Assembly: GCF_902806315.1 (NCBI RefSeq)
Contig: NZ_CADCWD010000017.1
Coordinates: 1-64,000, forward strand
Length of the DNA stretch: 64,000 bases
From: an uncultured Sphingosinicella sp.
GTDB taxonomy: Bacteria; Pseudomonadota; Alphaproteobacteria; Sphingomonadales; Sphingomonadaceae
Direction of reading: 5' to 3'
How positions within the stretch are numbered: position 1 is the stretch's first letter; every line of letters starts with the position of its first letter. A program made the translations under genes and the position numbers. Of this stretch, positions 62,558 to 64,000 are shown piece by piece. Below the pieces are notes generated by a model. The model was given only the letters and a program-made list of their open reading frames with translations, did no database searches and had not been told where the DNA came from.

Positions 62558-64000
62558 GTGATCGACGCTACTGCACCCTTCGTTTTGTTGGACGATGCAC
62601 GTTTGCACCGGGGCGGTGCCGCGCTGCTGTTCGAGCGGCCTTCTCTAGTGTTGGAGGCTCGCGAGCCGGAGCAGGTTCGCCCGGCGCTGCAACTGCTGAG
62701 GGAAGCCCAACAGCGCGGGCTGCACGCGGCCGGGTTCATTTCCTATGAAGCGGGCCACGTGCTGGAGCCCAAGCTTGCACCGCTCTGCCGGGCCGCTGCG
62801 TCGGGGGAGCCGCCGCTGCTCTGGTTCGGCCTTTTCGAACGGGCGCGCCCGATTGAGCACTTGCCGACCCTCCTGCCCGATCCTGCTTCCGCCTGGGTGT
62901 CGAGGCCAACCCCGCTGATCGGGCAGTCGCCATTCGAGGACGCAATAGGCGCGGTGCAGGAGCATATCGCGGCCGGGAACATCTACCAGGCGAACCTGAC
63001 CTTCGCGGCCGAGGTTCGGACGGCCGGCAATCCGCTCGCAATCTATGCCGATGTGCGGCAGCGCGCGCGCGGCGGGCATAGCGCGCTCGTCTTCACGGGC
63101 GAGCACTGGATCCTCTCCTTTTCGCCCGAACTGTTCTTCACGTTGGAAGGCGGCAAGCTCACCACGCGGCCGATGAAGGGCACTGCGGAGCGGCGCCGCG
63201 ACGCGGCGGGGGACGCAGCGGCGGTCGAAGAGCTTCGCACCGATCCCAAGCAGCGCGCCGAGAATCTGATGATCGTCGACCTTCTCCGGAACGACCTCTC
63301 CCGCGTTTCCGTACCTGGAACGGTCAAGGTGCCGTCCCTCTTCGAGGTGGAGACCTACCCCACGGTCCACCAGATGACGTCCACGGTCACGTCCGAACTT
63401 GAAGACGGGCTGGGCCCCTGGGACGCGATGGAGGCTTTGTTCCCCTGCGGCTCGATCACAGGGGCGCCGAAGATTCGCGCCATGCAGATCATCGCGGAGA
63501 CCGAGCGGCGCGCGCGCGGCGTCTATACCGGCGCCATTGGAACGGTTGCGCCCCGCGGCGAGGCGAACTTCAATGTGGCGATCCGCACCCTCACAATGCG
63601 TGCTGGCGAAAGCCGCGCGACCATGGGATTGGGGGCAGGCATTGTGGCCGACAGCCGCGCCGCAGACGAGTGGCGTGAATGTATGGCGAAGGGGGCATTC
63701 TTGAAGGGCAGCGACTTCGATCTGATCGAGACGATGCGCTTCGACCCGCATGAAGGCATTGCCGAACTCGACCGTCACCTCAGTCGCCTCAAGAGGAGCG
63801 CGGATGCGTTCGGCTTCCCCTTCGACCGGCATGGCGCCCGCAACGAGCTCCAGGCCGCGACCTTTCGCCTCCGCGAGGAGAAGAAGGTGCGGCTTCGGCT
63901 CTCCCCGACCGGCGTGATCGCCATCGAGGCGCGACCGATGCCCGACGACCAGGCTGAGCCAGTTGAGGTGGCGATCCTGCCGCTGCCGGTGCTGCGCGAC
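62558..64000 (+). CDS. pabB: Aminodeoxychorismate synthase I fused to a 4-amino-4-deoxychorismate lyase-like domain; C-terminus beyond window
   Basis: At least 481 residues, open at the window end. The GTG at 62558 starts (M)IDATAPFVLLDDAR. The chorismate-binding domain shows SFSPELFF, RPMKGTAERRRD, IVDLLRNDLSRVSVPGTV, and PCGSITGAPKIRAM, all PabB signatures. From about residue 390, FDLIETMRFDPHEGIAELDRHLSRLKRSADAFGF matches class IV aminotransferase-fold PabC, giving a PabB-PabC fusion that makes p-aminobenzoate for folate. The final ATP-free lyase residues are outside the window. Such fusions are frequent in alphaproteobacteria. Confidence 0.93.
   Translation, partial: MIDATAPFVLLDDARLHRGGAALLFERPSLVLEAREPEQVRPALQLLREAQQRGLHAAGFISYEAGHVLEPKLAPLCRAAASGEPPLLWFGLFERARPIEHLPTLLPDPASAWVSRPTPLIGQSPFEDAIGAVQEHIAAGNIYQANLTFAAEVRTAGNPLAIYADVRQRARGGHSALVFTGEHWILSFSPELFFTLEGGKLTTRPMKGTAERRRDAAGDAAAVEELRTDPKQRAENLMIVDLLRNDLSRVSVPGTVKVPSLFEVETYPTVHQMTSTVTSELEDGLGPWDAMEALFPCGSITGAPKIRAMQIIAETERRARGVYTGAIGTVAPRGEANFNVAIRTLTMRAGESRATMGLGAGIVADSRAADEWRECMAKGAFLKGSDFDLIETMRFDPHEGIAELDRHLSRLKRSADAFGFPFDRHGARNELQAATFRLREEKKVRLRLSPTGVIAIEARPMPDDQAEPVEVAILPLPVLRD

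Overview
The window is a stretch of GC-rich chromosome from an alphaproteobacterium, most probably a member of the Sphingomonadales. The strongest single clue is a circularly permuted two-piece tmRNA gene encoding the tag ANDNEALAIAA, which is close to the tags known from Novosphingobium-type sphingomonads. The flotillin/YqiJ pair, the RPERSRG-type palindromic repeat, GGAAC-N16-CGTT promoters, a PEP-CTERM protein and many small sphingomonad-like proteins agree with this. Both window ends cut genes (a histidine kinase on the left, a PabB-PabC fusion on the right).

Layout. 1-3.3 kb: a membrane protein, response regulator and histidine kinase in one operon. 3.4-7.9 kb: a DNA glycosylase, a secreted His/Cys-rich peptide, a flotillin/YqiJ operon and a flavin reductase. 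7.9-20.7 kb: a carbohydrate locus with myo-inositol-phosphate synthase, a glycosidase whose barrel halves appear in swapped order, a methyltransferase, a GT9-like protein plus a small partner, three sugar-nucleotide SDR enzymes and four glycosyltransferases, three of them tandem paralogues. Perfect EcfG-type (general stress) promoter matches lie upstream of both the leftward and the rightward operon. 20.7-31.7 kb: alcohol dehydrogenase, metallo-hydrolase, MAPEG protein, rpmF-plsX-fabH-ihfA-merR, SixA, DinG-like helicase and class I lysyl-tRNA synthetase. 31.7-38 kb: DUF885 peptidase, RcnB-like protein, Nudix, TPM/TPM/LemA and a PEP-CTERM protein behind a perfect sigma-54 promoter. 38-41.5 kb: permuted ssrA, a set of hairpins sharing one loop, two paralogous small lipoproteins with their own terminators, an alpha/beta hydrolase and phosphatidylserine decarboxylase. 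41.7-52.2 kb: the conserved rimP-nusA-ylxR-infB-rbfA-(GNAT)-truB-rpsO-pnp transcription/translation operon. 52.3-64 kb: a lipoprotein, an ICMT-type methyltransferase and type III polyketide synthase pair (phenolic lipid or alkylpyrone), an aldose dehydrogenase, a CSC-motif secreted protein, trmB, metK, lnt, kptA, a carbonic anhydrase remnant, sdaA and pabB-pabC.

Three things stand out. First, the 7.9-20.7 kb locus looks like a coherent, stress-controlled glycan or glycolipid system that I cannot match to a described pathway. Second, GC-rich palindromic repeats have entered genes in frame: the same element family interrupts truB and lnt, another family has entered ylxR, and related copies lie between rbfA and infB and between trmB and metK. 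Third, three hairpin-like units following ssrA keep a nearly constant 14-nt loop with different stems. All functional statements are from reading motifs by eye; no database search was possible.
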